Shown: positions 10,222-19,397, numbered from the stretch's first letter. The stretch: 64,000 nucleotides of DNA from DATARH01 sp963734125 (GCA_963734125.1 CAVTGB010000083.1:53641-117640); one strand, 5' to 3'. Notes: generated by a model not told the origin, from the letters alone. A program made the numbers and translations.

Positions 10222-10983
10222 TCAGAACTGCACGCGCTGGGTCAGCGCGCCGTCGATGATCAAATTGGTGCCGGTGATGAAGCTTGCCCGCGGGCTCGCG
10301 AGGAAGACAACGGCGTCGGCGACTTCCTCGGGCTTGCCCATGCGCCCCGTTGGGTTCTTCGCCAACATCGTGGCGAACATCTCCGGGTTGCGCTCCTCGA
10401 CGATGTTCCACACCCCGCCCTTGAAATAGACGTTGCCGGGCGAGACCATGTTGGCCCTGACGTTCTTCGCCGCGAGATTGCGGGCGAGCCCTTTGACGTA
10501 AGGCACCAGCGTCGCCTTGACCGCGGCATAGGAGCGGGTCGGGCCGTAGACTTCGGCCATCGCGGTGCTGCCGACGACGACGATCGAACCAGCCTCTGAG
10601 CGCTCGAGGATCGGCAGCGCCGCCTCGATGCCGAAGACCGTGCCCATGACGTCGATCTCGAAACCCTTGCGCCACGATGCTTCGTCCATGCCCTGGGCGA
10701 GCGCGCTGACATTGGCGACAAAGATGTCGAGACCGCCGAGCGTCTCCGCCGCCTCGGTGATCCAGCTGCGCAGCGCGGCGAGATCGGCGACATCGACGGC
10801 GCCGCCGGTCGCCTTGACGCCGGAGCGCGCGAGCGTCGCGACCACGTCGTCGACCGGCCCCCTATGGCGGGCGCAGATCGCGACGTCGCAGCCCTCCGCG
10901 GCGAGCAATGTCGCGACGGCATGGCCGATCCCACGGGTGCCGCCGGTAACGATCGCCTTCTTGCCCTTCAACCCGAGATCCAT
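10222..10983 (-). CDS. SDR family NAD(P)-dependent oxidoreductase
   Basis: A classical short-chain dehydrogenase of about 253 residues. The cofactor motif VTGGTRGIGHA is near residues 12-22, the NVSA variant of the NNAG motif near 86, and the catalytic triad Ser (VVVGSTAMA), Tyr and Lys (YAAVK) around 138-158. The C-terminal GRMGKPEEVADAVVFLAS and FITGTNLIIDGA motifs are typical of FabG-like members. Starts at 10,983 or 10,995 are both possible; the former has better spacing to the AAAGG sequence. The substrate cannot be told from sequence, and no neighbour points to a pathway. Confidence 0.87.
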   Translation of the reverse strand: MDLGLKGKKAIVTGGTRGIGHAVATLLAAEGCDVAICARHRGPVDDVVATLARSGVKATGGAVDVADLAALRSWITEAAETLGGLDIFVANVSALAQGMDEASWRKGFEIDVMGTVFGIEAALPILERSEAGSIVVVGSTAMAEVYGPTRSYAAVKATLVPYVKGLARNLAAKNVRANMVSPGNVYFKGGVWNIVEERNPEMFATMLAKNPTGRMGKPEEVADAVVFLASPRASFITGTNLIIDGALTQRVQF

Positions 10984-11145
10984 GGGCTCTGCCATCCTTT
11001 GCGTGCGGGAAACGCGCCGGCCTGCAAAAATTAAGGAGCCGCGACCCGCGAAAGGCCGACCCCGGCGGGTCCGCTGCCTGTAGATTACGCCGGCCCGCCT
11101 CGAACCGACAACACCCCACCGGCACCGCTGACACCGCTCTGAGAC

Positions 11146-12423
11146 ATGCGCCTCGATCGAATAGTGCCTGCCGCTCTCGGCATCGTGCGCGGGCGTGCCG
11201 CATCCCTCACGCACCGCGAGGCGCGGCGCCCTGGGGTGCTGGCGATCCCCGATTTTCGCCGGCTGTGGGCGGTTGGCCTGATCATCGGCGCGGTGCGCTG
11301 GTTGGAGATGCTGGTCGTCGGCGTCTTTGTCTATCAACACACCGGGTCGGCCTTCGCGGTGGCGCTGATGACGCTGTTGCGGACGCTGCCGATGGCGCTG
11401 TTCGGAGCCGTCATCGGCGCGCTCGCCGAACGGCTAGAGCGGCGCAGCGCACTGATCGGCGTCGTCATCTTGATGCTGACCACCTCGATCTGCGTTGCCG
11501 TGCTCGCCTATGCCGGGCGCCTTGCCGTCTGGCACCTGGCGGTCGCCAGCTTCTGCAACGGCATCGCCTGGGCGGCCGACAACCCGGTGCGGCGGGTGAT
11601 GATCGGCGACGTTGTCGGGCATGAGCGGATGAGTGCGGCGATGTCGATCGATATCGGCGCCAACAATGCCAGCCGCATGCTCGGCCCGACGGTGGGCGGG
11701 CTGCTGCTTGCCACGACCGGCATTTCCGGCGCTTTGACGGTCAGCGTCTGCTGCTATGCGATGGCGCTGGTGGCGGCGCTCCTCGTGCGGCATCGCGATG
11801 GCCCGGCCCCGGGGGCCACTGTCGGCACCGTAATCGCGCGGATTGTCGAGGGCCTCTTATTGGTGCGGCGCGACCGCAAGCTGATCGCCATCCTGTCGAT
11901 CACGGTCATCTACAATGTGTTCGGCTGGCCGTTCACCGCGATGGTCCCGGTGATCGGGCAGGACAGCCTGCATCTCGGGGCAAAGGGCATCGGCGTCTTG
12001 GCGAGCATGGACGGCATCGGCGCGCTGTGCGGCTCGATTGCGATCGCCCTTTATGCCCGGCCACAGCATTACGCCGGGCTCTATATCGGTGGGGTCGTCA
12101 GCTATCTGGTGCTGCTGATCGTGTTCGCGCTGGTTCCGAGCGTGCCGCTCGCCGGGGCTGCGCTGATGCTGACCGGAGTGTCGAACGCCGCCTTCAGCGT
12201 GATGCAGGCGACGCTGATCTACCTGGCGGCGCCGGCCGAGATGCGCAGCCGGATGTACGGCGTCTTGTCGGTGTGCATCGGCGCCGGCCCGATCGGCTTT
12301 TTCTCGCTCGGCGTCGCGGCCGACGCGATCGGCGCGCCATGGGCGACCGCGATCACCGGTACGCTCGGCCTCCTGGCGCTGGCCGCCACCTACCGCTGGT
12401 GGCGGCATCTCGGCGCCGCCTGA
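11146..12423 (+). CDS. MFS transporter
   Basis: A 425-residue major facilitator superfamily protein with about 12 predicted helices. It has the enterobactin exporter/MFS_3-like layout: FRRLWAVGLIIGAVRWLEM in helix 1, ERLERRS in the loop after helix 2 (the usual basic motif), a central cytoplasmic loop near residues 210-225 (RHRDGPAPG) and a symmetrical second half. Such proteins export small molecules by proton antiport in the inner membrane. It is divergent from the SDR gene and followed, 48 bases on, by tRNA-Ala on the other strand. Substrate unknown. Confidence 0.85.
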   Translation: MRLDRIVPAALGIVRGRAASLTHREARRPGVLAIPDFRRLWAVGLIIGAVRWLEMLVVGVFVYQHTGSAFAVALMTLLRTLPMALFGAVIGALAERLERRSALIGVVILMLTTSICVAVLAYAGRLAVWHLAVASFCNGIAWAADNPVRRVMIGDVVGHERMSAAMSIDIGANNASRMLGPTVGGLLLATTGISGALTVSVCCYAMALVAALLVRHRDGPAPGATVGTVIARIVEGLLLVRRDRKLIAILSITVIYNVFGWPFTAMVPVIGQDSLHLGAKGIGVLASMDGIGALCGSIAIALYARPQHYAGLYIGGVVSYLVLLIVFALVPSVPLAGAALMLTGVSNAAFSVMQATLIYLAAPAEMRSRMYGVLSVCIGAGPIGFFSLGVAADAIGAPWATAITGTLGLLALAATYRWWRHLGAA

Positions 12424-12471
12424 TCCGCAATGTCATCAGGAAGCGGCGCGGGCTCGGACAGGATATTGGGG

Positions 12472-12547
<76 letters not shown>

Positions 12548-12735
12548 GTTTCTCTCCTGGCGTCGGCGACCATCTATGGGGATCGCTCTACCGGCTGTCA
12601 AGCGGCGGGCGGGGCGCCTATGGGGCGCCTAATCTCAATGTCGGCGCTCAATTCGCGGCCCGCCATTCGCCCCCGGCGCTTGCGGGTGTGACGGGGTCCG
12701 GCTAGGGTCGCGCGCACTCGACGAGGGCGCAAGGC

Positions 12736-13020
12736 ATGTATGGCAATCCGTTTGTTTGGCTCATCGACACGCTGGTCACGATCTACATTTGGCTGTTGAT
12801 CGCGCAGGCGGTTCTGAGCTGGCTGCTCGCCTTCGGCGTCGTCAACCGCTACAACCGCGCGGTCGCGGTGATCAGCGATTTTCTGTACCGGATCACCGAG
12901 CCGGCGTTGCGCCCGATCCGCGCCTTCCTGCCGAGTTTCGGCGGCATCGACGTCTCGCCGATCATCCTGATCCTGCTGCTGATGTTCCTTGAGCGCTTCA
13001 TCCTCTACTACATCCTCTGA
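12736..13020 (+). CDS. YggT family membrane protein
   Basis: A 94-residue protein with two hydrophobic segments (about residues 7-33 and 72-93) and the family motif EPALRPIRAFLPSFGGIDVSP near residues 54-74, read as PLRPIRRxLPxxGGxDxSP in relatives. YggT proteins sit in the inner membrane and have been linked to osmotic shock tolerance and to the cell-division/cell-wall gene clusters. The ATG follows a GGGCGCAAGGC ribosome-binding sequence. The next gene (DUF167) begins inside its last codons, which is the usual yggT-yggU arrangement. Confidence 0.88.
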   Translation: MYGNPFVWLIDTLVTIYIWLLIAQAVLSWLLAFGVVNRYNRAVAVISDFLYRITEPALRPIRAFLPSFGGIDVSPIILILLLMFLERFILYYIL

Positions 13021-13342
13021 CCGCGTTATCGCGGCGGCATCGGGCGGGGTGCGCATCGCGGTCCGGCTGACACCGCGCGCCCGGGCCGATCGCCTCGTCG
13101 GGGTCGCGCACCTCGGTGACGGCGCTCCGATCCTCAAGGTCTCAGTCACCGCGCCGCCGGCGGACGGGCGCGCCAACGCCGCATTGCTGCACCTCTTGGC
13201 CAAGGAATGGGATGTGCCGCGGCGCGATCTGGCGATCCTTGGTGGCCAGAAAAGCCGCAACAAGCTCATCCGCATCGCCGGCGACCCCGCGGCTCTGCTG
13301 AAGCGGCTCGGCGCCGCCCTCGCCGCCTTGCCGCAATCGTGA
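12989..13342 (+). CDS. DUF167 (YggU) family protein
   Basis: A 117-residue protein of the YggU/DUF167 family. Conserved features are VRLTPRARADRL near residue 26, the VTAPPADGRANAALLHLLA segment at about 52-70 and GGQKSRNKLIRI near 84-95. Structure is known for the family, function is not. The ATG at 12,989 overlaps yggT by 32 bases and gives the expected N-terminus (SDRV...GGVRIAV); a GTG at 13,049 is an alternative. About 270 bases without a convincing gene separate it from the toxin-antitoxin pair. Confidence 0.8.
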   Translation: MSASSSTTSSDRVIAAASGGVRIAVRLTPRARADRLVGVAHLGDGAPILKVSVTAPPADGRANAALLHLLAKEWDVPRRDLAILGGQKSRNKLIRIAGDPAALLKRLGAALAALPQS

Positions 13343-13610
13343 CGCGCAGCGCCCAGGGGGGGCCGTGAGAAGACCGCGCCGGCGTGGCATTTCCCCGATA
13401 TCGAGCGCCCGGACGGGCTCTGCCGGGTCATGACGGGCTGGATCGAGCCGCACAAACCGGAGCGGTGAGAATGGGTGATCTCTTGACCCGTCTGTTTTGC
13501 GCTCCACGTTCTGGTCATCTGATCAGAAGGTGACGAGCGGCTCCAGGTTAGGCTAGAAGGACAGTGAAAGTTTTTGATCGCCTTATGATGGCTATTTGCG
13601 AGGCTGCGTC

Positions 13611-13787
13611 ATGACCGAGAAACTCGCGGTTCTCATTGAAAGAGCACGGTCCGTGCGTATGTCCCCCCGCCAATCCGAGGAGCAACGGCGAAGCTTTGCT
13701 TATGGCAATACGAAGATTGAAAACGACCGTATCACTCGGGAGATGGTCGATGAGCGCGCGGAGGCGCTGAGACGCTCTGGTGAGTGA
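13611..13787 (+). CDS. VbhA-like antitoxin of a Fic toxin
   Basis: A 58-residue protein of the antitoxin VbhA type that blocks the active site of a Fic AMP-transferase by inserting an inhibitory helix. The family block SFAYGNTKIENDRITREMV is at about residues 28-46; the glutamate of the inhibitory motif would be the E in KIEN. The position four residues before it is Asn, where the classical motif has Ser/Thr. Its stop overlaps the GTG start of the Fic gene by eight bases, the usual antitoxin-first order. Confidence 0.75.
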   Translation: MTEKLAVLIERARSVRMSPRQSEEQRRSFAYGNTKIENDRITREMVDERAEALRRSGE

Positions 13788-14454
13788 TTCGGGCGAAGGG
13801 AGCCGGTACAGCGAGGCTGCATCTGCTTTTCTTATATCGGACCTCGAAGAGCGTGCTCGGCGCGAGGCGGAGAATGGGCTTAGACAATTTGACTCCGTCG
13901 TCGCTCTGGTCCAGCGCTACCTCGCTGAGCGTTGGCGGTTTGCGCTGCGGGTATCAACAATACTCGGATTGCACCGGGATGCACTGCTCGGCGTCCACCC
14001 CCTAGCGGGGAACTTTCGGCCATCTACTGTAGAGATACGCGGGAGCAAGCACGTGCCACCTGATGCGTGGCAAGTGCCGCAACTTGTGGAAGAGTTGTGC
14101 GATTATGTTAATGATAACTGGGAGCCCGCCACGCCGCTCCATCTGGCGGCATACGTGATGTGGCGGCTCAATTGGGTCCACCCATTTGCAGATGGAAACG
14201 GGCGCACTGCCCGTGCTGTCTCTTACCTTGTTTTATGCATGAAAATGGGCGGCCGAATTCCAGGCACGCGAACGATCCCTGACCTGATCTCCGAGAACAA
14301 GACCCCCTACTATGAGGCGTTGGAAACCGCGGATGAACGCTGGGCCTCACAGCAGACGGTCGATTTGACCCAACTGGAGGAGGTCCTCGGAAATCTGTTG
14401 GCGGTACAGCTCGTGTCAGCGCTTGAACAGGCTAGCGGTCAGTCAATCGCTTGA
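13780..14454 (+). CDS. Fic domain protein (probable AMP-transferase toxin)
   Basis: A 224-residue Fic protein that transfers AMP, or another nucleotide part, from ATP to target hydroxyls. The complete catalytic motif HPFADGNGRTAR is at about residues 131-142, with the histidine base, the anion-binding GNG and the second arginine all present. NFRPSTVEIRG before it forms the usual flap region. It starts with GTG inside the end of the VbhA-like antitoxin gene, making a typical class I toxin-antitoxin pair. The pair lies between yggU and argG and is lower in G+C than both, suggesting acquisition. Confidence 0.85.
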   Translation: MSDSGEGSRYSEAASAFLISDLEERARREAENGLRQFDSVVALVQRYLAERWRFALRVSTILGLHRDALLGVHPLAGNFRPSTVEIRGSKHVPPDAWQVPQLVEELCDYVNDNWEPATPLHLAAYVMWRLNWVHPFADGNGRTARAVSYLVLCMKMGGRIPGTRTIPDLISENKTPYYEALETADERWASQQTVDLTQLEEVLGNLLAVQLVSALEQASGQSIA

Positions 14455-14466
14455 GCGAGCGGAGGA

Positions 14467-15693
14467 CTATTTGCCCTCCCGCCGGGCGGCGAGGCGCAGG
14501 CGCAGCGCCTGGAGGCGGATGAAGCCCTCGGCGTCGCGCTGGTCGTAGACCTGGTCGGCCTCGAAGGTGACATGCGCCTGGCTGTAGAGGCTCTGCGGCG
14601 ATTGCCGCCCGACGACTCGCGCCAACCCTTTGTAGAGCTTCAAGCGGACCCGGCCCTCGACCTTTTCCTGGCTCTTGTCGATGAGGGCCTGCAGCATCCC
14701 GCGCTCGGGGGAGAACCAGAAGCCATTATAGATCAGTTCGGCATAGCGCGGCATCAATTCGTCCTTGAGATGCATCGCGCCGCGGTCGAGGCAGAGGCTC
14801 TCGATGCCGCGATGCGCCGCCTGGAGGATCGTGCCGCCCGGGGTTTCGTAAACGCCGCGCGACTTCATGCCGATAAAGCGGTTTTCGACGAGGTCGAGCC
14901 GGCCGATGCCGTGCTCGCCGCCCAATTGGTTGAGGCGCGTGAGGAGCGCGGCCGGGGACAGCGCCTCGCCGTCGATTGCAACCGGATCACCGCGCGCGAA
15001 ATCGACCTCGACGTGGCGCGGCTGGTCGGGCGCCTGTTCCGGGGCGACGGTGCGGCTGTAGACGTATTCCTCGGGCTCGACCCAGGGGTCTTCCAAGACT
15101 TTGCCCTCGGCCGAGATGTGCAACAAATTGGCATCGACCGAGAATGGGGCCTCGCCGCGCTTGTCGCGGGCGATCGGGATCTGGTGCTGGTCGGCGTAAT
15201 CGAGGAGGCGCGTGCGTGACGTCAGATCCCATTCCCGCCACGGCGCGATGACCCTGATCTCGGGCGCCAGCGCGTAATAGGAGAGCTCGAAGCGCACTTG
15301 GTCGTTGCCCTTGCCGGTGGCACCGTGGGCGACCGCATCGGCGCCGACTTGGCGCGCGATCTCGATCTGCCGCTTGGCGATGAGCGGCCGCGCGATCGAG
15401 GTGCCGAGCAGGTACGCACCCTCGTAGAGCGCGTTGGCGCGAAACATCGGGAAGACGAAGTCGCGGACGAACTCTTCGCGCAGATCCTCGATGAAGATCT
15501 CCCTGGCGCCCATCATCTCGGCCTTGGCGCGCGCCGGGCCCAGCTCCTCGCCCTGTCCCAGATCGGCGGTGAAGGTGACCACCTCGCAGCGATAGGTCTG
15601 CTGCAGCCAACGCAGGATGACCGAGGTGTCGAGCCCGCCCGAATAGGCGAGCACAATTTTTTTTACGTCGCCCGGTTTCACCGTGTCGGCCAT
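14467..15693 (-). CDS. argG: Argininosuccinate synthase
   Basis: A 408-residue enzyme that joins citrulline and aspartate using ATP, the penultimate step of arginine synthesis. The ATP-pyrophosphatase loop AYSGGLDTS is at about residues 17-25, the citrulline/aspartate site GATGKGNDQVRFE near 119-131, and YETPGGTIL near 279. Length is that expected for type I ArgG. ATG at 15,693 is chosen over TTG at 15,699. A stretch of 110 bases with a REP-like sequence and then an integrase remnant follow upstream, so argG marks the chromosomal edge of the tRNA-Gln integration site. Confidence 0.96.
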   Translation of the reverse strand: MADTVKPGDVKKIVLAYSGGLDTSVILRWLQQTYRCEVVTFTADLGQGEELGPARAKAEMMGAREIFIEDLREEFVRDFVFPMFRANALYEGAYLLGTSIARPLIAKRQIEIARQVGADAVAHGATGKGNDQVRFELSYYALAPEIRVIAPWREWDLTSRTRLLDYADQHQIPIARDKRGEAPFSVDANLLHISAEGKVLEDPWVEPEEYVYSRTVAPEQAPDQPRHVEVDFARGDPVAIDGEALSPAALLTRLNQLGGEHGIGRLDLVENRFIGMKSRGVYETPGGTILQAAHRGIESLCLDRGAMHLKDELMPRYAELIYNGFWFSPERGMLQALIDKSQEKVEGRVRLKLYKGLARVVGRQSPQSLYSQAHVTFEADQVYDQRDAEGFIRLQALRLRLAARREGK

Positions 15694-15732
15694 GGGCAAA
15701 CCCCGCTTACCAATCGCGTGGCGCTTGTTGTG

Positions 15733-15757
15733 TCATTGCGAGCGCGGCGACGCAATC
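15733..15757. repeat. REP-like sequence
   Basis: TCATTGCGAGC followed by GACGCAATC is the core of an intergenic dispersed repeat commonly seen in alphaproteobacteria. Only this single copy was noticed in the window. Confidence 0.35.
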
Positions 15758-15806
15758 TCATGCCGCTACCGGAAACGCGTAGGGCGGAAACGCGCAGCGC
15801 GGGAAG

Positions 15807-16179
15807 GTGGGCTCGCCCGAGTTCGCAGCCAGCTACGACGAGGCGGTCGCACCGCGGGTGGTTCCGCTTCAGGACGTACTGCTGAGCGTACTGCAACCCA
15901 GCGGCAGGGCGATTTGTTGCGGTTGCCCTGGTCCTGCTATGATGGCGCCCATATCCCGTTGCGCCAATCGAAGACCAGCGCCCGCGTCATTTTCTCCACG
16001 GTACCGCCGTACCCCGGCTCGCGATGGCCGGCTGCACCGAAGCGGAGATCGCCGCGATCACCGGGAACTCGCTTCGCGATGTCGGCGCGATCCGCGACGC
16101 GCACTACCTGCACCGCGACCCGGCGCTCGCCGGAAACGCGATCCACAAGCTCGAAAAGGGAACGAATTCCCCAAAATGA
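15807..16179 (+). pseudogene. Decayed tyrosine recombinase (integrase) remnant
   Basis: Pieces of a phage-type integrase lie in different frames. The first part reads GSPEFAASYDEAVA; the second, DLLRLPWSCYDGAHIPLRQS, resembles the region around the first catalytic arginine; the third reads LAMAGCTEAEIAAITGNSL and DVGAIRDAHYLHRDPAL, with the catalytic tyrosine in HYLHRD and Asn where the family has the ITGH histidine. The N-terminal half and the HxxR motif are missing. It ends 57 bases before the left attachment repeat, so it probably came from an earlier element that used the same tRNA-Gln site. Confidence 0.7.
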
Positions 16180-16235
16180 CTACCCAAATGGTCAGCGATG
16201 TTCTACCGCTGAAGTCAAAAAACTCCATTGAATCA

Positions 16236-16280
16236 GCTGGCTGGGGGACTAGGATTCGAACCTAGACTGGCGGAGTCAGA
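16236..16280 (+). repeat. Left attachment site (attL), 3' part of tRNA-Gln
   Basis: Forty-five bases identical to 37,515-37,559 and in the same orientation. They cover the 3' part of tRNA-Gln from the CCA end through the T arm into the anticodon stem. The sequence beyond the repeat on the right does not continue the tRNA, so this copy cannot give a functional tRNA. Confidence 0.93.
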
Positions 16281-16311
16281 AGTCCGACAACCCACGCCGC
16301 CAGGCGCCGCC

Positions 16312-16410
16312 GGGTATCACCAAAAGCCCTATGCTTCCTTGACTTTCTGCCGTCAAAGTCCGACAGTAACCGCCGGGAACACGAATTCTGGTGATACCCC
16401 GGTGATACCC
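16312..16410. promoter_or_regulatory. Probable integrase arm-type sites near attL
   Basis: GTGATACCC occurs at 16,391-16,399 and again at 16,402-16,410, and inverted as GGGTATCAC at 16,312-16,320. The same word occurs beside the right repeat (37,461-37,469). Paired copies near both ends of an element are what recombinase or excisionase arm sites look like; this is an inference from the pattern. Confidence 0.5.
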
Positions 16411-16442
16411 AGAGTGCTCAGCGGGGCAACGGGAAGGGCGGC

Positions 16443-17740
16443 ATGCAGGGCAAGATCACGAAGCGGGCGGTGGACACCCTGGCGGCGTCCGGTAGTGCGG
16501 AGGCCGTCCTTTGGGATGCCGAGGTGAAGGGGTTCGGCATTCGCGCCAGGGAGAGCGGCGGCAAGAGCTACATTCTGCATTACCGCCTCGGGACCGGCCG
16601 CGGCGCGCCGCTGCGCAAGCTGACGATCGGCAAGCACGGATCGCCGTGGACGGCCGAGACGGCGCGCGCCGAGGCGAAGCGGTTGCTCGCCGAAGTCGCC
16701 GCCGGCCGCGATCCCGCGATGGCGCGCCAGGCGGACCGCAAAGCGCTGACGTTCGGCGAGCTGATCGACCTGTATCTCGCCGAGGGCGTCGGCCACAAAA
16801 AGCCCTCGACGCTCAAAGCCGACCGCGGACGCATCGAGCATCACCTCCGCCCGCTGCTCGGCAAGTTGCGCGCGGATCGCATCGCGCGCGCCGATGTCGA
16901 GCGGATGCGCAACGCCGTGACCGCCGGCAAGACCGCCCAGAAGATCGAGGACGGCGAAAAGCGGCCGTCCGGCAGCATGGCCACGGGCGGCAAGGGTGTC
17001 GCCGCGCAATGCGTCACGCTGGTCAGCGCGATCTTCGCCTTCGCGATCGAGCGCGGCCTGTGCGCCGACAACCCGGCGCGCGGCGTCAAGAAGGCGCCGG
17101 TTCGCAAGGTCGAGCGCTTCCTGTCCGAGGCCGAAATCGCCCGGCTGGCCGCGGCGCTCGACGCCGAGGCGGAGCGGACGGGCAATCCCTATCCCTCCGC
17201 GGCGATCAAGCTGCTGCTGCTGACCGGCTGCCGGCGCGGCGAGATCGTCAACCTGCGTTGGGAGCACGTCGATTTCGAGCATGAATGCCTGCGGCTGCCC
17301 GACAGCAAGACCGGCGCCAAGGTCGTCTATCTGAACGCGCCAGCGCGCGCACTGCTTCAAGGAACTCCCGCGGATGGCGGGCAACCCGCGCGTGATCCCC
17401 GGCATGAAAGCCGATAGCGCGAGCGCGGCGATCGACAATGTATGGCCGAGCGTCCGCAAGCGCCGCCGGGCTGGCCGACGTCCGGCTGCACGATCTGCGG
17501 CACAGTTTCGCCAGCGTCGGCGCCGCCGGCGGGCTGAGCCTGCCGATCATCGGCGCCTTGCTCGGCCACAAGCACGCGACGACGACGGCGCGATACGCCC
17601 ATCTGTCGGCCGATCCGCTGCGCGCCGCCAACGATGCGGTGGGCGCGAGGATCGCCGCCGCGATGAACCGGAAGCCGGGCGCCGCCGCGTCCGCTGAGGT
17701 GGTCGCGCTTCCTTCCCGGACTGGGGAGGCGAACCGGTAG
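16443..17740 (+). CDS. int: Tyrosine recombinase/integrase of the island, frameshifted as read
   Basis: A P4-type integrase that would recombine the tRNA-Gln attachment sites. The N-terminal DUF4102-like arm-binding domain spans about residues 1-100, the catalytic core follows. Catalytic residues are present: Arg in GCRRGEIVNLRW (about 263), HDLRHSFAS (HxxR), and LLGHKHATTTARYAHL (His and Tyr). The frame breaks twice, near 17,362 and near 17,468, each explained by one extra base; removing both gives 431 residues, normal for the family. Either these are sequence errors or the integrase is dead and the element fixed. It lies about 160 bases from attL. Confidence 0.85.
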
Positions 17741-17797
17741 CCGTGCTTGACCCGTGCGGTCATTCGCTCGATCGCCGCCGAGCAGCAAGAACCCGAC

Positions 17798-19072
17798 ATG
17801 AACACACTCTCCGAGTTTCTGCAAAGCGAGCGGGGCGCGCTTGCCCGCTACCGGCGGCGGCAGCGCGGCGTCGTCCATATCCACATTGACGAAGTCGAGC
17901 CGCAGTCGAAGAAGATGCTTGATAGTGACCGTGACAGGTTCCAGGCGGCGGTTGCCAAGGAGTTGCAATGCGCAAAGCGCGGCACCTTTACTGGACCCAT
18001 TGCTCTAAAGCTCGATTTGGCGACAACATCCAGAAACGCGCCGCAGGCCCACACCATAGCCAAAAACATCTTGGACCTCCTCGGGCAGCGGCGTGCTGGC
18101 GTGAACTGGCCTCGCCGACACCTCCTGTACAAGGACGACGCGCAGATTCAGGCGCTGTCGGTCTCTTGCCGCCATGGAGAGAACCGACCGACGATCGAGA
18201 TCGAGGCGAGGCCACTCGTGGCAATGCTTGACGATCTTGAACTCGCCGCCGAGGCGATCCGTTCCGACGACATGAATAGCGGCCATGGCTTGCATCGCGA
18301 GGAGCAGGAGAACGAGTCGATCGACACTCTGCGCGACCTTATTCGAAACGAGAGGCGCGCGCGGCATCGGCTCGGCGAAAAGCTGTACAAGGCCTACTTC
18401 AAGTTTGCTCGCTGGAACGCGCAGCGGGCGCTCCTCGGCCAAGCGGGTGTAAACATCCCCTTGCTCAGCTTGATGTACGGAGTCCGAAGCGGCTTTCCGC
18501 AAGAGCAGTGGGCGCGGCTCATTATGCAACTCGTGGGGAGGTCCAAGCTCCGCCTCCAAGTCGGCGAGCTCCCCATCGCCACAGGGGGCTCGGAGGTCTT
18601 CAAACAGAACATCGAGAATGAAATCGCGGCGTTCAAGCAACGCTGGGACTGGCTCATCGATCCTCTCGTGATCGCCGCCGCCCTGGAGGTCGTAATTCGT
18701 CCGAACCCTGCGACGCCGGCGGCGGTCCTTCACGACCTCGACAATATTGTCCGCGACTACCTTCTTCCCCGCATAGTGCCATCATTTGGCACCGTATCTG
18801 ACCACCGTTGGACGATCGACTTCGAGGAACTCCGCCGAACCGACCCCGACCTCGCCAACAGCTGGGGTCCGGACCCGACGCCGCCGCTCGGAACGAAAAG
18901 AGGCGTAACCCGATATGAGGCGTGGCGACTGCCGCCTGTGGCGGGTGAAGCAGGTTTCGTGAGCGTTGCGCTCGTCGCTGACATGGACGCGCGCGGCGAC
19001 CTGATCGAACAGATCGACAGGTGCAATCGCGATTGGGCTGAGCAGACCCGCGCCACGAGCCGGCACTGGTGA
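17798..19072 (+). CDS. Large protein with N-terminal RusA-like domain
   Basis: A 424-residue protein. Residues ~45-140 resemble RusA-type Holliday junction resolvases: an acidic segment before APQAHTIAKNILDLLG, then LLYKDDAQIQALSVSC, the pattern of the K..LDxL and Y.DD.QV motifs of that family. The remaining ~280 residues are not recognised; they are mostly helical, with FKQRWDWLIDPLVIAAALE near 265 (possible long helix) and a charged, tryptophan-containing C-terminus. RusA proteins are normally ~120 residues, so this would be an unusual fusion. The first in-frame ATG of good protein character is at 17,798. It follows the integrase on the same strand, but codon use is less G+C-rich. Confidence 0.45.
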   Translation: MNTLSEFLQSERGALARYRRRQRGVVHIHIDEVEPQSKKMLDSDRDRFQAAVAKELQCAKRGTFTGPIALKLDLATTSRNAPQAHTIAKNILDLLGQRRAGVNWPRRHLLYKDDAQIQALSVSCRHGENRPTIEIEARPLVAMLDDLELAAEAIRSDDMNSGHGLHREEQENESIDTLRDLIRNERRARHRLGEKLYKAYFKFARWNAQRALLGQAGVNIPLLSLMYGVRSGFPQEQWARLIMQLVGRSKLRLQVGELPIATGGSEVFKQNIENEIAAFKQRWDWLIDPLVIAAALEVVIRPNPATPAAVLHDLDNIVRDYLLPRIVPSFGTVSDHRWTIDFEELRRTDPDLANSWGPDPTPPLGTKRGVTRYEAWRLPPVAGEAGFVSVALVADMDARGDLIEQIDRCNRDWAEQTRATSRHW

Positions 19073-19151
19073 GGCACTATTCGGCATCCGCTGAGCCTTG
19101 CTTGCGCGGTACTGCCGCTGATACCATCTAAGCGACAACAGCGGACGTGGC

Positions 19152-19397
19152 ATGCCGCGCGCCGACAAGACGCTCGACCGGATGCAGGCGAACCCGCGCG
19201 ACTGGCGGATCGGAAGCCTGGAGGCGGTAGCTGCCGCCCATGGCATCAACATTCGCAAGCCGGGCGGTAGCCATGTGGTTTTCGAGCATCCCGGCGTCGC
19301 GGAGGCGGTATCGGTTCCGGCGCGTCGGCCGATCAAGCCGGTTTATGTCCGCCGCTTTGTCGCGTTGATCGAGGCGGTGCGAGCGAGCCATGAGTGA
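19152..19397 (+). CDS. hicA: HicA-like toxin
   Basis: An 81-residue HicA/YcfA family mRNA interferase with the double-stranded RNA-binding-like fold. The catalytic histidine is in PGGSHVVFEHP (about residues 34-44) and the family's ...VSVPARRPIKPVYVRRF segment follows. It overlaps the start of hicB by eight bases, the usual toxin-first HicAB order. HicA toxins cleave mRNA until neutralised by HicB. In this island the pair may act in element maintenance or defence; that is an inference from location. Confidence 0.85.
   Translation: MPRADKTLDRMQANPRDWRIGSLEAVAAAHGINIRKPGGSHVVFEHPGVAEAVSVPARRPIKPVYVRRFVALIEAVRASHE

Noticed and set aside
13343..13610. Short reading ending WIEPHKPER after the DUF167 gene
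   Set aside because: It is in frame after the DUF167 stop but has no start codon and no recognisable family; it is too short to support as a gene.
16236..16280. A second tRNA-Gln gene
   Set aside because: Only the 3' 45 bases are present; the rest of the anticodon arm, D arm and 5' acceptor strand are missing. It is the attachment repeat.
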